A DNA stretch of 64,000 nucleotides, taken from the NCBI GenBank assembly GCA_964058845.1, contig CAXKVR010000040.1, positions 243,310 through 307,309 of the forward strand. The letters are read 5' to 3'. Each line of letters starts with the position of its first letter. Position 1 is the stretch's first letter. Positions 46,831 to 58,014 of this stretch are shown piece by piece. The position numbers and the translations under genes are program-made. The stretch is from Carex sylvatica (taxonomy: Eukaryota; Streptophyta; Magnoliopsida; Poales; Cyperaceae). A model generated the notes under the pieces. The model ran no database searches. It saw nothing but the letters and a program-made list of their open reading frames with translations, and was not told the DNA's origin.

Positions 46831-49370
46831 ATGTCATCTCATCGTGATTCCGTGAAAGATGACATCGCGAGACTGTCGGCCGATATTTTTGGCCCGCCAA
46901 TACCAAATTATCCACAAAATTATCCACAAAATTCCTCCCAAATTGCACTACCTAATTATCCACAAAATTATCCACCAAATTATCAAAGAAGGGACCAAAT
47001 GCTAGATTTGAATTATCAACAACCCCCACAAATGAGTGCACCGCCACCGTATTATATTTCAAATGATCCAAATGTATATATTCCACAAGAAACACTTCAA
47101 CCGACACCACAGTATACATATGGAGGCATTGGCTCTTCTTCTGTAGCATCAAGTCAATTCATTGACACTGCTCCTGTAGGAGGTACACCTTCGATAGGTG
47201 AACCTAAAATTCAAGAAGAAGTTGTCTCTCCTTCGACAAGTGACCCGCAAGAACCAGCAGAAAAGAAGACTAAAAGACCTCCTCCCGAATACAATCAACC
47301 GTGGGCGAAATTTTATAATATTACCAGAGGAAAGGGCAACATTATGAATTTTCTACAATGTAAGGTAAAAAATTGCCGAATTTTTTTTGAGTATAAACAA
47401 ACTAGTGGTATGAGTAGTTTTAAGAGACATGTCGCAATGCACGAAAAAAAGAGTGAGGTTCCAACTGAAAATCCTGAACCGAGACAAATCCAAACCCTTA
47501 TAAACGGGATGGTACTAGAACAAATCCAAAATTTGATGAATAAAAAATGCTTAGTGAATTGGCCCGGTACATTATCCATAAAGAACAACCAATAAGTATG
47601 GGTGGTTGCACGAGTTTTACCCGGTTATGCATTCGGGGGTTAGGTCAACCAATGTACAAGAGGATCCATCATAGAAAGATAGTTAGTGAAATAAAAAATC
47701 AGTTTACCTCGACCAAAAATGACCTTAAAGCTCAATTTGTATACCAAAACAATAAGGTGTCAATTACCTCCGATATATGGACTGCTGGTAAATATGGCCT
47801 TCGGTACTCTTGTATTACCGGCAATTGGATCGATGATCATTGGGTATTACAAAAAAGAATATTAAGTTTTCGAGTTTTGGATTCTCCCAAACTACAAATG
47901 TAATTTTCAAATCCATTATTGAGGTTTTAGAAGAGTATAACCTTAAGAGGAATTTGGGTAACAAGGTTTTTTCTAAATCTTTCGATAATGCTAGCAACAA
48001 CATTGCTTCCATTGAGATTTTTAAACGGTCACTAAACCCGATCATGAACGGTGAAATGTTTCACCAAAAGTGTGCTTGCCACGTTCTTAACCTCGTCGTG
48101 AAGGCGGGTCTAAAAACAGAAGCCGTAAAACTATTGATAATTAAATTTAAGAATGCCCTCAACCACATTGTTTCAAACCAAGAAAGAAAACAACAATTTG
48201 CTGCATTATGCGTCACCTATAGATTGAGCAAGTTGAAGGTACCTTGGGATATAGATACCCGTTGGAACTCAACATATAGGTTGTTGAACCGATGCCTTCC
48301 TTACAAAGCTGTTATAGGGGAGTTTTTGAGAAGCTCCAACCCCGAGGCATTGCAATTCGAACTCATTGACGAAGAATGGGATAAACTGCAAAGGCTTAGC
48401 AAATTTCTAGGGATCTTTTTTACTGCAACCGTTCAACTATCATGCTCGTACTCACCGACGTCGTTTGAGTTGCTGAGACATCTCTATGACATCTCCAAGG
48501 TGTATTGCGAATTGGAACAAGCTGAAATCTATGATGCATCTCTCACGCCAATTGTAGATGCCATGAAACAAAAATTCCTAAAATATTAGGAAGATGTACC
48601 TCTCCTAGCCATTATCGCAAACTGCCTCCACCGGGCATACAAGAAGTTTTACACGATCAAAGTAGTTGAGAGGTACAAACAGAATTTACATTTAGACTCA
48701 ACCGGGGTGGAGGCTTACGTGAATTCAAAGTTCGATGAGATGTTTAACATATACCACTCAAGAATGAGTGACAACCGAAACCCAGCTTCGTCCCGTGCCG
48801 CCCCTAGGTATGAATATAAATATACATGTGTTTTCAATCTTTATTATTTATAATATCTACATTATTTGTCCACTAATTTTTTTAATTGTTTAATAGTTCC
48901 ACTTCTAGGAGCACTAGCAGTGGTGGATTATTAGCAGATTTTCAGTTGAAGAGCCAACCGCACACATCCACAAACGAGTTATTGGGCTATATATCGATGA
49001 TCAACGAAAGTGAACAAGGACTTGACGTGATGGCATGGTGGATGAGGCATCAAAGTTCCTTGCCAACGGTGGCGATGATGGCCCGCGATGTATTTGCCGT
49101 CCCCGTATCAACCGTCCCTTCTGAAAGTTATTTCAGTTCGGCGAACAAGATCCTCTCCGATAAACGAAGTAAGTTGGGTGCACATGTTTTTGAGAGACTT
49201 GTGTGCTTGAAGGATTAGATTGCTGCTGAAGAGCGGACGCAACATGTGCCTCAACAACCATCATCATCTGAAGCCGACACTGAAGAAAGCGGTACCGAGG
49301 CGCTGAGGTTAATTCAAATTCTAACGGTGCCGAAGAGAGCGAACAATGGTATATGAATCCAAACTACTAA
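46831..49370 (+). pseudogene. hAT transposase pseudogene (RICESLEEPER-like)
   Basis: The start ATG at 46831 opens a Pro/Gln/Asn-rich N-terminus with repeated NYPQNYP units. A BED-type zinc finger follows (PWAKFYN, LQCKVKNC, KRHVAMHEK; about residues 155-210). A 1-nt deletion in an A-run near 47541 shifts to the next frame, which carries ITSDIWTAGKYGLRYSCITG with a catalytic-type Asp. A second 1-nt loss near 47886 shifts to a frame with FDNASNN, NPIMNGEMFHQKCACHVLN and DTRWNSTY. TAG at 48587-48589 replaces an expected Trp. The frame then reads on to a GT-AG intron (48808-48896), followed by the hAT dimerisation domain (VPVSTVPSESYFSSANKILS). Another TAG (49216-49218) and a frameshift near 49300 precede the original stop at 49368-49370. 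It is not functional as it stands. Confidence 0.88.
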
Positions 49371-49379
49371 ATAGGTAGT

Positions 49380-49995
49380 GTCGGTATAAATTTCTAACCT
49401 CTTTTAATCTTTATGGTTATTTTTTAAATTATAAATTTCTAAACATTTCAATTAGTTTTTAAATTATCTATTTTAAAGAAGAATTAATAACAAAAAAAAA
49501 GTTAGAACTCCGCCTATGTTATTTTACATAGTCGGTCCCAAGCCCGAAATTAAGGAGGAGAGTAACTTTTATTTTTTAATCTATTATTTTAAAATAATTC
49601 ATACTTGTTTTTATAGTAATTGATTTAAGAAATTTTTTATTTTTATTTTATTCTTTTAAAGTTTCTGATTTAATTATATTTTTGATTTATATTTTATGTA
49701 ACCTATTAAAAATAAATGAACATTTATAAAATATATTATAGATATAAATAAATTATGAAGTTATATAATTAGAATGAAAATTTGAAAATAAAATAAAATG
49801 ACTGATGTAAAGAAATAAATAAATACATTTGTATTTAGCCGAATAAATATACAAATTTTCGCATGAATAATTTTTATATATAAGTTACAAATTTTATTTA
49901 TTTATATACACTATTTGATATTGAACTATTTTGATTTTAAAAGTCGAATTATAAACACGTAATGATATTCGTACAACACCGTAAAAAAATAACGG
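49380..49995. other. 3' non-coding region of the hAT element
   Basis: AT-rich sequence between the transposase remnant and the right subterminal acccg array. No gene. Confidence 0.5.
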
Positions 49996-50241
49996 AAAAA
50001 AAAACAGAGAAAAAAAAAAAAAACCCGACAAGGTACCCTACCCGGACCACCCTGCCCGTCAAGGGTACCACGGGCACGGATATAAGACGGGTAGGGCACG
50101 GGTTTTGAAAAAAATACCCGTAATACCCGGTCTGTGGTACCCGTATACCCGTGATACCTGTATCCGACCCATACTCATGCCCAACCCCAGGTATACCCTA
50201 CCCGCCCGGCCCGTACCCGTTAGCAAACCCCTACCCTCGGG

Positions 50242-51120
50242 GCTATCACGTGAATGTTGACAATAATTTGGCAATAACTTTTGTACTGTTGATAGTAACT
50301 TTAAAAAAAAAAAAAAATTCAAGATGCAGTGTGAAATATTCCATGTAATTTTTGTATAGAAGTAATCTAATTATTTATAATTTATTGTTACTTTGTTAAA
50401 TAGAATTAAATAATTTAAAATTCCTCTTTTAAACTCGTAACACGTCTTGTTTAAGCCACAAATTATTTCTGAATTATACCTGCATTATATCCGAATCACA
50501 AATTTTTAACCCATCAAATCGAATCTGAACTATTCATTTGTCAATATGCTTCTAACTAGATTAGTTTCAGATTCGACCGGTTTGAAACCGGATGAATAAA
50601 AAGAGCAACCCTAGTATTGCAAGTTTACAACTATATACCCAATTATATTAGTTCACACAAATAAGCCACATTAAAGCAATCCACTTACTACCGACGTTTG
50701 CGTGGATGTCCATACTATACACGAAGAGATGTAACCTCACCATTTTTCCCATTTAGGCTGAAAGATATAGAAGATGAAACAATTTCCAGTCAATTTTGTA
50801 CATGAAATGAGAGCAATAGGAGTCAAAATACCACTATGTATATGCTTCGGGTTTTAGACTTACCATTGTTATGCTATTGGATCCAAAATATCCAATAGTC
50901 CATGACAAATCCAAAGTTCCAACTTCAAATTGTTTCCTTCTATACACTAAAGATGATATGCTTCTATTATTTATTTCAAATTCATGAATATGTATACCTA
51001 TTTGTCAAACAAACTAACAGTCAGTGCCATATTAGCTTGAATAGAGCTCGACTAGAAAGGAGCAAATGGAATTAGAAAAACAATAAGCCCAGTTGGCTGT
51101 GGGCATAAGAAGATCGACTT
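50242..51120. other. Intergenic DNA and 3' flank of the Mg transporter gene
   Basis: Positions 50463-50555 are a right-end fragment of the gaattattc hAT family (as at 29210-29494). The stretch 50900-51120 is probably the 3' untranslated region of the minus-strand transporter gene, though no single clear polyadenylation signal stands out. Confidence 0.45.
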
Positions 51121-51121
51121 G

Positions 51122-54100
51122 TCATTGCAGCAATCCACTCTTCTTCCCCCAACCAATAGCCAGAATGTATAAGATGACACAACCTCCAATTGTACCAAAA
51201 GTAGTGCCCCAAAATTTCATATCAGACTTTTGAGCTTCTTCTGGAGTGGTAGGAGTGTTGTAGAGGGAGATGCCAATGTTCATGCCAAAGAGACCTACAA
51301 CGACTACACCTGTAGTAATGACCACGGTTGCAGTAGATAGCATTACACCCATTTGTAGCAACTGGTTTTGCTTGTCATCTAGCATTATGTTGATATAGTC
51401 CTCTGTGTCATCCACGTACTCCCTCAACTATAATAATAAAATTCCATTTACTAGATTAATAGTGGAGTTAGTTTCAATCTTTGCTCCTATAAAACCTGAC
51501 AATCTGCAAACCAATGCAGTCCTACAGAAATAAGCATTGCTAAAAGGTGAACCTTAAACACATTTCCTCTTTTTTTGTTCCCCCCAGAAAATGATCAAGC
51601 TAAAACCCTTGTTTCTCATCCAGAGAAAACCATGTTCTTGTTAACATATTATCTCATCCAGACTTACTAATTGCTTCATGTAGCAATCCACAGCCCTCAT
51701 ACAGACATCTAATTGCAATTGCATATGAATTGAGGGAAACAGATGGCATGAAGAAATTCCAGTAATGGAATGAAAAATAATATAATTCTTTTCCAAAACT
51801 CTAGCAAAAAGAGGAAGCACATACATGAGATAATTTGTTAAGAGTTCCATCAATCTGCACAAAATAAGCTTCTAAGAGCATCTCCAATTCTTCAATGTTA
51901 GGCTTCATGGCAGTAATGCTCCCATTGCTGTTACCTGGATCTGATTGTATGTCTTCACCCCTAAAATATACATAACAGATTTTTATAAGCATTCTGTAAT
52001 GTATTAGCCTAAGATTTATTTATTTTTAAAACAGACCTAATATCTTAGCATGCTTCTCATTTTGTTAAAGAAAAATAACAGTGATATTCATTATCACCTG
52101 TAACCATTTCATTGCAGAAGCAATTATAAGCTTCTGAATTAATGAATTGATTTCTAATTTTCTACTTACAAAGCAATTTATTTGAGCATATTAGAATATT
52201 GGAGTAAGCTGGGCAATTTATGCATCTATTGACTATGGTTCAATCAGCTAGATGTCATATATTGAAGCTATACAAAAATATTGAGTTCTATCAAGCTTGT
52301 CAGGCATTACATGTGAAGACAAAGATTGAGGCATTTTGCAAAGACAGCAAGAGAATGCAAATTGAAATGTTTTACCCAAGATAGAGATGGCCTAACCTGT
52401 TCCCTTCAGTGACGTCATCATCATCATCATCATTATCGACGTCATGATGATCCTTGCCGTCATGATTATGATCGTTCTCATGAATACGGGACAGAGATGA
52501 CTCAAAAATACGTTGATTCATGAGTTTCTCTGTGAGATACATCTCTGCCATATCCATGTCATCATCCAACAGGTGCTCCAGTTCATCCCTCACCTTTCCA
52601 CCCCAATAAATCAAAATCAAAATCAAAAGAACTCACATGCAACTTTATTCAAGGGATGAAAAAAAGTATATCCTGCATTGTGCCAGTCATCATTATTTTA
52701 AGGGTAGGTACCTGAAGTAATCCTATACATAAATTTTTGTTTAATGTTAGTTTCTATATGTCCAATGTCCTAATTACCATTCCCTTTAATTACAATCAGT
52801 CAATCCGATCCTTGTACACTTGCATCGCATTGACCCAGATAACCATTAATATGGCAAAAAAAAAAAAATCTTTCCTTACCAGAAAGTGCTACAAATAGTA
52901 ATTAAAAAAAATAAAATTTACCTTCTGGACACGACCAGAGATAGCCACCAAGCGACTCTTGATTTGTCTGACGCGCTCTAGGTTAAGTGTGCTGATTTTT
53001 GAAGTCAACTCATCTAAAGCTGGATATGCCTCTTTTTCCAGAGTCAAAGTCTAACAAATAAGAGAAAAATTCAAATTGTTCTTGCCTGTACCAAACAAAT
53101 TGGCGCACTTTAGACTTTTATTTAGTCATAAATAACTGATATCAGCCTTGACTAATACCATTCAAAAACTCTTACAGATGGTTTAGAGGATTGAAATGAA
53201 CTATGCGCTAATTTAACCCTCAAGCTTAAGCAGTTCAATATTTAACTCGTTTCAGTTTCAACAAGTCGCTCAATTTTGGAAGGTATGCACCAAGAAGCCA
53301 AGAAAGACCAAAATGAAACACTGGAGTCAACTGGCCTAAGCAGGGCTCAGCCTGGTTCAAACTTTTTTAAATTAAAGTTTGTTGTACACTAAAACTTGAA
53401 AGTTTGGAAAGCACCTCAGCTTCTAGACACCTACAAGCAGATTCCAGGCACACCTCCAGAGCTCTAAATTCAAAAGGAAGAACTTTCTTCATGCTTTGAA
53501 CCTTGAGTAATGCCAGAGGTGGTGGTGCTGGTAGACTACTGTTCTCTCTAGCTGGAATGCTATTATTTTGTTCGGACGCCTCAAGTGCATCTCTCTGTCC
53601 TGCACCAGGTACAGCAATCCCGGGCGACGAAGATGTTTCCTTTGTCAGAGCTTCTCCATCTAAGTCACACTAGAAAAGAAAGGGCAAAAAGCAAGTTATA
53701 TAATTGGTGCTTAATGAGACTATAAACAGGGGCTAAGTCACACTAGAAAAGAAAGGGCAAAAGCAAGTTATATAATTGGTGCTTAATGAGACTATAAACA
53801 GGGGCTAAGTCACACTAGAAAAGAAAGGGAAAAAGCAAGTTATATAATTGGTGCTTAATGAGACTATAAACAGGGGCAACAACTACGTGAGGCTTACCAA
53901 TATTCATGAAACCGAAAGGTTCCCCTAATAATGTCGTAACCCCATGCCAGTCTAACAATAACAACAGAAGGTAATCTACAATATCAGGAAAAAAATGACC
54001 AATAACCAGCAATTATATTTCTGAATTGAGACAGAGGTAATCCTATAGGAAAAAAATACACCGGTTGAACCTTGGTGAATTTCATTCATGTGTCCATTGT

Positions 54101-54562
54101 GTTTTAGACAAATCAGAAAAGGCAACTAGACTCTATTAGTAATCCCATTTCCTGAAGACAAATGCTAGTCGTATGTTTAACAATTACCGTTTGATTTGTC
54201 CCACCAGAATCCGAAACCCTGGCTTGTAATTCACGAACCAAAGGTGCCACCACTGGATCTTTAGAATTTGGGATTAACACCTCCTGTGCAGTTATTACAG
54301 CCCTGAATCTCTCCAAATTCACCACAATCGCTCTTTCTCTTCCCAGTATAGACGAAGGATACGACAGGTTAGGGTCGAGCACGCGCAGGTCACGCGCGGG
54401 GAGACCCGTACGGGCCATGACTTGGTGCTTTCCCACATCTTCCAGGCATGCGCCGCCAGATGACGAGACGACCAGCCACTCACGAGTAGCCGCCGCTGCC
54501 GCCTTGCGCCGGGTCCCTCCAGGCGGAGGAACGGCCTGTGCACGTGCGTGGGGGGTCTCCAT
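51122..54562 (-). CDS. MRS2: MRS2/CorA-type magnesium transporter
   Basis: Six exons join in frame: 54188-54562, 53415-53669, 52922-53050, 52397-52593, 51825-51960 and 51122-51427. All have GT-AG introns, giving 465 codons, a usual size for plant MRS2/MGT proteins. These are Mg2+ channels, probably pentameric, in the plasma membrane or internal membranes. The N-terminal domain includes ARDLRVLDPNLSYPSSILGRERAIVVNLE. LPFEFRALEVCLE and a long helical region follow (residues 185-260). The C-terminus has two membrane helices (about 392-414 and 437-458) with the selectivity motif GMN at 412-414. YVDDTEDYINIMLDDKQN precedes the first helix, as in the family. A His/Asp-rich stretch lies at 291-313. 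The paralogue number cannot be fixed from the sequence alone. The first ATG is used, since upstream sequence has in-frame stops. The tandemly repeated splice acceptor of exon 2 is listed separately. Confidence 0.95.
53661..53877 (-). repeat. Triplicated 72-73-bp repeat spanning the exon 2 splice acceptor
   Basis: Three tandem copies lie at 53661-53733, 53734-53805 and 53806-53877, almost identical apart from one or two bases near gggcaaaaag. Each contains on the minus strand cttttctag|tgtgactta, the intron 1 acceptor plus the first nine bases of exon 2. Only the copy nearest the exon (acceptor before 53669) gives an open frame. Use of the acceptors before 53742 or 53814 would add 73 or 145 nt and meet in-frame stops. 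Confidence 0.92.
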
Positions 54563-54720
54563 AAATTAGGGTTCGGTTTAGCCTTTTTATGAAGGAGAGA
54601 ACGCGAGGCTGAGAGAGAGTGAGAGAGGTGTTCTACCTATCTTTTGGCTCACGAGTCACGACTGCCAATGTCAGGCTGGACAGTAGTAGTAAGTATTAAC
54701 GCCTAACGGGGAAATGGGGA
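54563..54720 (-). promoter_or_regulatory. 5' leader and proximal promoter of the Mg transporter gene
   Basis: Upstream of the ATG the minus strand is rich in CTCTC runs (gag/gagaga on the plus strand, 54595-54630), as in many plant leaders. No clear TATA box was found. Confidence 0.4.
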
Positions 54721-54769
54721 ATTCGTATCACCCAGGTACTTGACTCAAGGAAATTGGAAACGGACGCCC

Positions 54770-55150
54770 CAGGATCGTTCTTTGAACTTGGCACGAATCG
54801 TAGAGCAAAAATAATGCGGCAAATCCTCCATCTCCGAATAGGTACCCTTTCGAGTTAATCTGTACCGTCCGTTTCAATTTGCTTGAGTCAGGTACATGAG
54901 AGGATTAGGATTCGAAAATGGGTTACTGTATAAACCAAATTTAGTGCACATCTCGAGACTCGAGTGGTGGTTCTTGTATGATTAAGATGACCGCGAGACC
55001 CTGGACTGGCGGAATTCCTACTTAAATCCGAACCGTCCGATTTAAATCTGCACGAAATTAAGTGGCATCAGACGTGGACCCGATTGGCCGGAAACTGATC
55101 GGACAGTCCAGATCTAAACTCAAACGGTACATTAATGCAGAGAATTCGGG
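54770..55150. repeat. Dispersed repeat with gaccgtccgat-type inverted segments
   Basis: It contains cttggcacgaatc (as near 965), taccgtccgtttcaatt, aaccgtccgatttaaat and gatcggacagtccagatc. Similar words at 930-1110, 31700-32070 and 60960-61200 point to one old transposon family. Confidence 0.45.
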
Positions 55151-55159
55151 ATGTATATT

Positions 55160-55630
55160 TCTTTCTCATATATTCAAATCTCTGTGAGTCAGTGGCCTTC
55201 ATTGCAAACGGGGCCTATATTTTTGTTGTTGTTAAAACAGGACCAATAATTGGGCCATTTACAAGTAAATGAGGGAGGAGACCAGCCTTGATTTCATAAA
55301 TTTTAGAGGAAACGACCACTTATAATTTATCTCAGGACCTTTAAAAAATAAATATATGGGGGAAATCAGCAAAAGTTTCTCTAATATCATAAATTAACTA
55401 TTCATTTTTCGAGTGTTTAAATTATCTATCATAGCATAAGGATATATGAATCTAAACCTATAGCAGAGGAATCTTGTGATATTACATATGGACCTAAATT
55501 GGTAAGAGCCCAACAACCATAGTAATCCTTGGTCCAGTGACATATCATATATCATAAATTGGTAAGAGCCCAAAAATATTAATTGATCCAATATTTATAG
55601 AAAAGTGAAGTTGGTACCATTAGCTGGAAC
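55160..55630. other. Intergenic DNA with a short direct repeat
   Basis: The segment attggtaagagcccaa occurs at 55498-55513 and 55558-55573. No gene seen. Confidence 0.45.
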
Positions 55631-55633
55631 AAA

Positions 55634-56007
55634 GCTAGTGTGTACCTTGCTTACTAGGAGAGCTTGATAAGTATAACTTTAAAATTTATTAGATATATTT
55701 TATAAGACGAAGTCAAATTGTTGAAATCGATCTATTTTATTAGTGATGTTTGTATAGAAATTTTAAAATTTATTTAGTATAAAGCCAAGTTGAAGTTTCA
55801 TAAGTTATTTAAAGCGTTAATTTTTCATCATTTTTTTACTGCTTAATTTATACTAAATGAATTCGAAATTTTTATAATTTGTATGTACACACCACTCATA
55901 AAGTAGGTTAGTTTCAACAATTTGAATTCATAATATGAAATTAACCTGATAGATTTTGAAGTTATGCTCACGTACCAAGTTCTCTTGATTACCATAGCAC
56001 ACCCACT
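55634..56007. mobile_element. Long-TIR MITE, family B copy 3 (diverged)
   Basis: Left ctagtgtgtaccttgcttac faces right gtaccaagttctcttgatta...cacccacta. Inner blocks aaatttattagatatatttt and ttagtgatgtttgtatagaa match family B copies at 13099 and 31035. Confidence 0.55.
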
Positions 56008-56019
56008 ATTTTCCTTTTA

Positions 56020-56709
56020 CACCTTGTTTGGATGGAGAGTAGAGGAAGGGAGGGAATGGAAAGAAAACTTTCCATCGAATCGTGTTTGGTTGATAAAATT
56101 ATGTCGGAGGTGAAATGTTTAACCTTGTATTATTGTATTCAATAGAATCGGTTTCCCTCTCAATTTGAGGTGTAACAGATGGAATTTTTTTTTTTTTACA
56201 AATATTTTTAGAAAAAATAATACAAACATCGATCTAACTCAATATCCTACCTAGGGGTGTCAACGAGTTGGCTCGGTCCGAGCTAGGCTCTAGCTCAGCT
56301 TGTTAATTCTGGACCGAGCTACAGCGGAGCGAGCTGGACCTAGGGCATCCGAATTAAAACCTCAGCTTGAACTCGTGACAAGCCAGCCCGAGCTAGCTCT
56401 CAAGCTGACGAGCTGGCTTACTGGATCTAGCTGGATCTTGTTTTAAAAAGAAAATAAATTCCTACCTATGTAATTTCCATACAAATTTTTTGTCACAATC
56501 CTACAACAGCCACCTAATTTCTCATTAACCTTCTAAATTTTAATTAACCAAATAAGAAATAAGATGAAAATGAAAATTAAATTTATTTTCCTTTATTAAT
56601 TATTCAAATACGAAGAAGTCAAATATGCTAATCTTCCTTTCTATTCCATTCCCTTCCCTTCTATTCTTCACCTCCCCTTCCTTCCTCTACTGTCCATCCA
56701 AACATGGTG
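56020..56709. mobile_element. PIF/Harbinger-type MITE, copy 2, with nested insertion
   Basis: Ends caccttgtttggatggagag and its complement ending catccaaacatggtg are inverted. It is flanked by TTA at 56017-56019 and 56710-56712. Without the 56253-56459 insertion its length is about 475 bp, comparable with copy 1 at 27409-27802. Confidence 0.78.
56253..56459. mobile_element. hAT-type insertion inside the Harbinger MITE
   Basis: The left end aggggtgtcaacgagttggc is of the agctcg hAT family. Flanks TCCTACCT at 56245-56252 and 56460-56467 are a perfect 8-bp duplication. The right end stops inside the family's interior (gttttaaaaagaaaataaat) and lacks a hAT terminus. It is therefore a one-ended or internally truncated insertion. 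Confidence 0.65.
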
Positions 56710-56719
56710 TTAAACTCTT

Positions 56720-57800
56720 TGATTACATACAATCCTCTATTTTTTAGGCCTCTTGTCTAATTACAAGCAGCTCAATGCGCTGGCTATAACTGCCTAACAT
56801 ATATAATAACATAAATTGTTAAGCCAAAACTAATCCTGATACCCACACTTTGACTCTTGGTCAATGTTTCATTGTACTGCCAAATACACCTAATTACAAT
56901 ATATACTAGAATAACAGAATCGTAAAACACAGTTTCAAATGTTGGTTGGCTCTTGGCTGAGATGTTCTTGGCTATCTTGTTGTCCAGTTGAAGTAGAACT
57001 GGAGTGCTCCATTATATTCCTATTAAAAGCACTTATATATTGCAAAGAAATAAAAATCTAAATCATTTTATCTTAAGAAAATAAAATTTCTTTGGCAACT
57101 ATATGTAGCTTTTCACATGCATTGAAAAGGTAATGTTTGAACTAATTAAAGCTTAATTATTTTTTTGAAAGCCCTTAGCAATTGTATTGATAAAAAAGAT
57201 ACAAAGTAGTTATTACATAATATTAGACAATGAGTGTCTGTGAAAATATACAGCTAAATAAAACTAAATGCATAGAGAGATATACCTATTATGTGGATAC
57301 AATTTGATAATCCTTCCTTGATTGAGGTGATAGGAGCCTAATGATAGTTTCCTCTGTATGCATATCACAACTAAGAAGATACTGAATCCAAACCAGACTG
57401 GAAACTAAATCAACCGGACCATGACAGTCACCTATCAGCCGAGAAGGCACTGAATCAAATCAGACTGACAAATTAATCAGCTAGTCCATAACAACCATCT
57501 CTAAACATAAAGAGAAGAAAAAGAGGTAGAAGAATTAAGGAAATCAGTAAGCAACACAAAACAACACCTAAACATCAAATCAAAAACAGAAGGTGTACCT
57601 ACTGTATACAGACAAGAGACCACTCGCTCTTTCATCATCGAAGAGGAGAAGGCACCCGCAACTAATTCGTTACTTCAATCTAACATTCATAAAAAAAGAA
57701 AACAAAAAGATACCATGACATTTTCCTGCACTGATCGCCTCATGTCGCCTTTCTGTATACACCACCTTTTATTCTTCCTATTATTGGAGTCTATCCATCC
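56720..57800. other. Intergenic DNA with a dispersed repeat
   Basis: Positions 57300-57500 (ggtgataggagcctaatgat, ctgaatccaaaccagactgg) are related to 61360-61570. No gene is supported. Confidence 0.4.
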
Positions 57801-57805
57801 TAGTC

Positions 57806-58008
57806 GGAGTAGGTCCGATGCCCATTGGACCTACTTTGGTTCGATGGGTGTTGTGACCATCTAATTGCATCAAGATTCGTGCAATTCGTATTAAAATATG
57901 TGCAAGTTTTTTTTATTAATTTTTGTGCGCACAGATCTTAATGCTGATTGTACGGTGATAGAGCCCATTGAACCTAAAAGTAGGTCCAATGGACATCGGA
58001 CCTACTCC
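57806..58008. repeat. Short MITE-like element with ~33-bp inverted ends
   Basis: ggagtaggtccgatgcccat (left) faces atggacatcggacctactcc (right). The element is about 200 bp long. No certain target duplication. Confidence 0.6.
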
Positions 58009-58014
58009 TATCTC

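Larger units (their letters stand above)
42782..50233 (+). mobile_element. hAT element with decayed BED-finger transposase
   Basis: The left terminus is tagagggttgcaaaaacccg and the right terminus the complement of taggggtttgctaacgggta. Flanks CCCTAGGG (42774-42781) and CCCTCGGG (50234-50241) form an 8-bp duplication with one mismatch. About 170 bp at each end is built from acccg/cgggt motifs (42797-42959 plus 45044-45130, and 50020-50220). Inside are a leader with TATA-like ctttaaatac (about 45244-45253), a repeat-rich putative leader intron, and a RICESLEEPER-type transposase pseudogene (46831-49370). A solo LTR (42960-45043) interrupts the left end. Without the LTR the element is about 5.4 kb. 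Confidence 0.88.

Noticed and set aside
51122..51427. A separate 101-residue membrane protein.
   Set aside because: It is the last exon of the six-exon MRS2 gene. It joins in frame to the upstream exon ending at 51825 through a standard GT-AG intron.
53815..54012. A 65-codon frame ending SLIKHQLYNLLFPFLF.
   Set aside because: It lies in intron 1 of the Mg transporter gene and runs into the tandem acceptor repeat. It is relevant only as evidence that the upstream acceptors hit stops.
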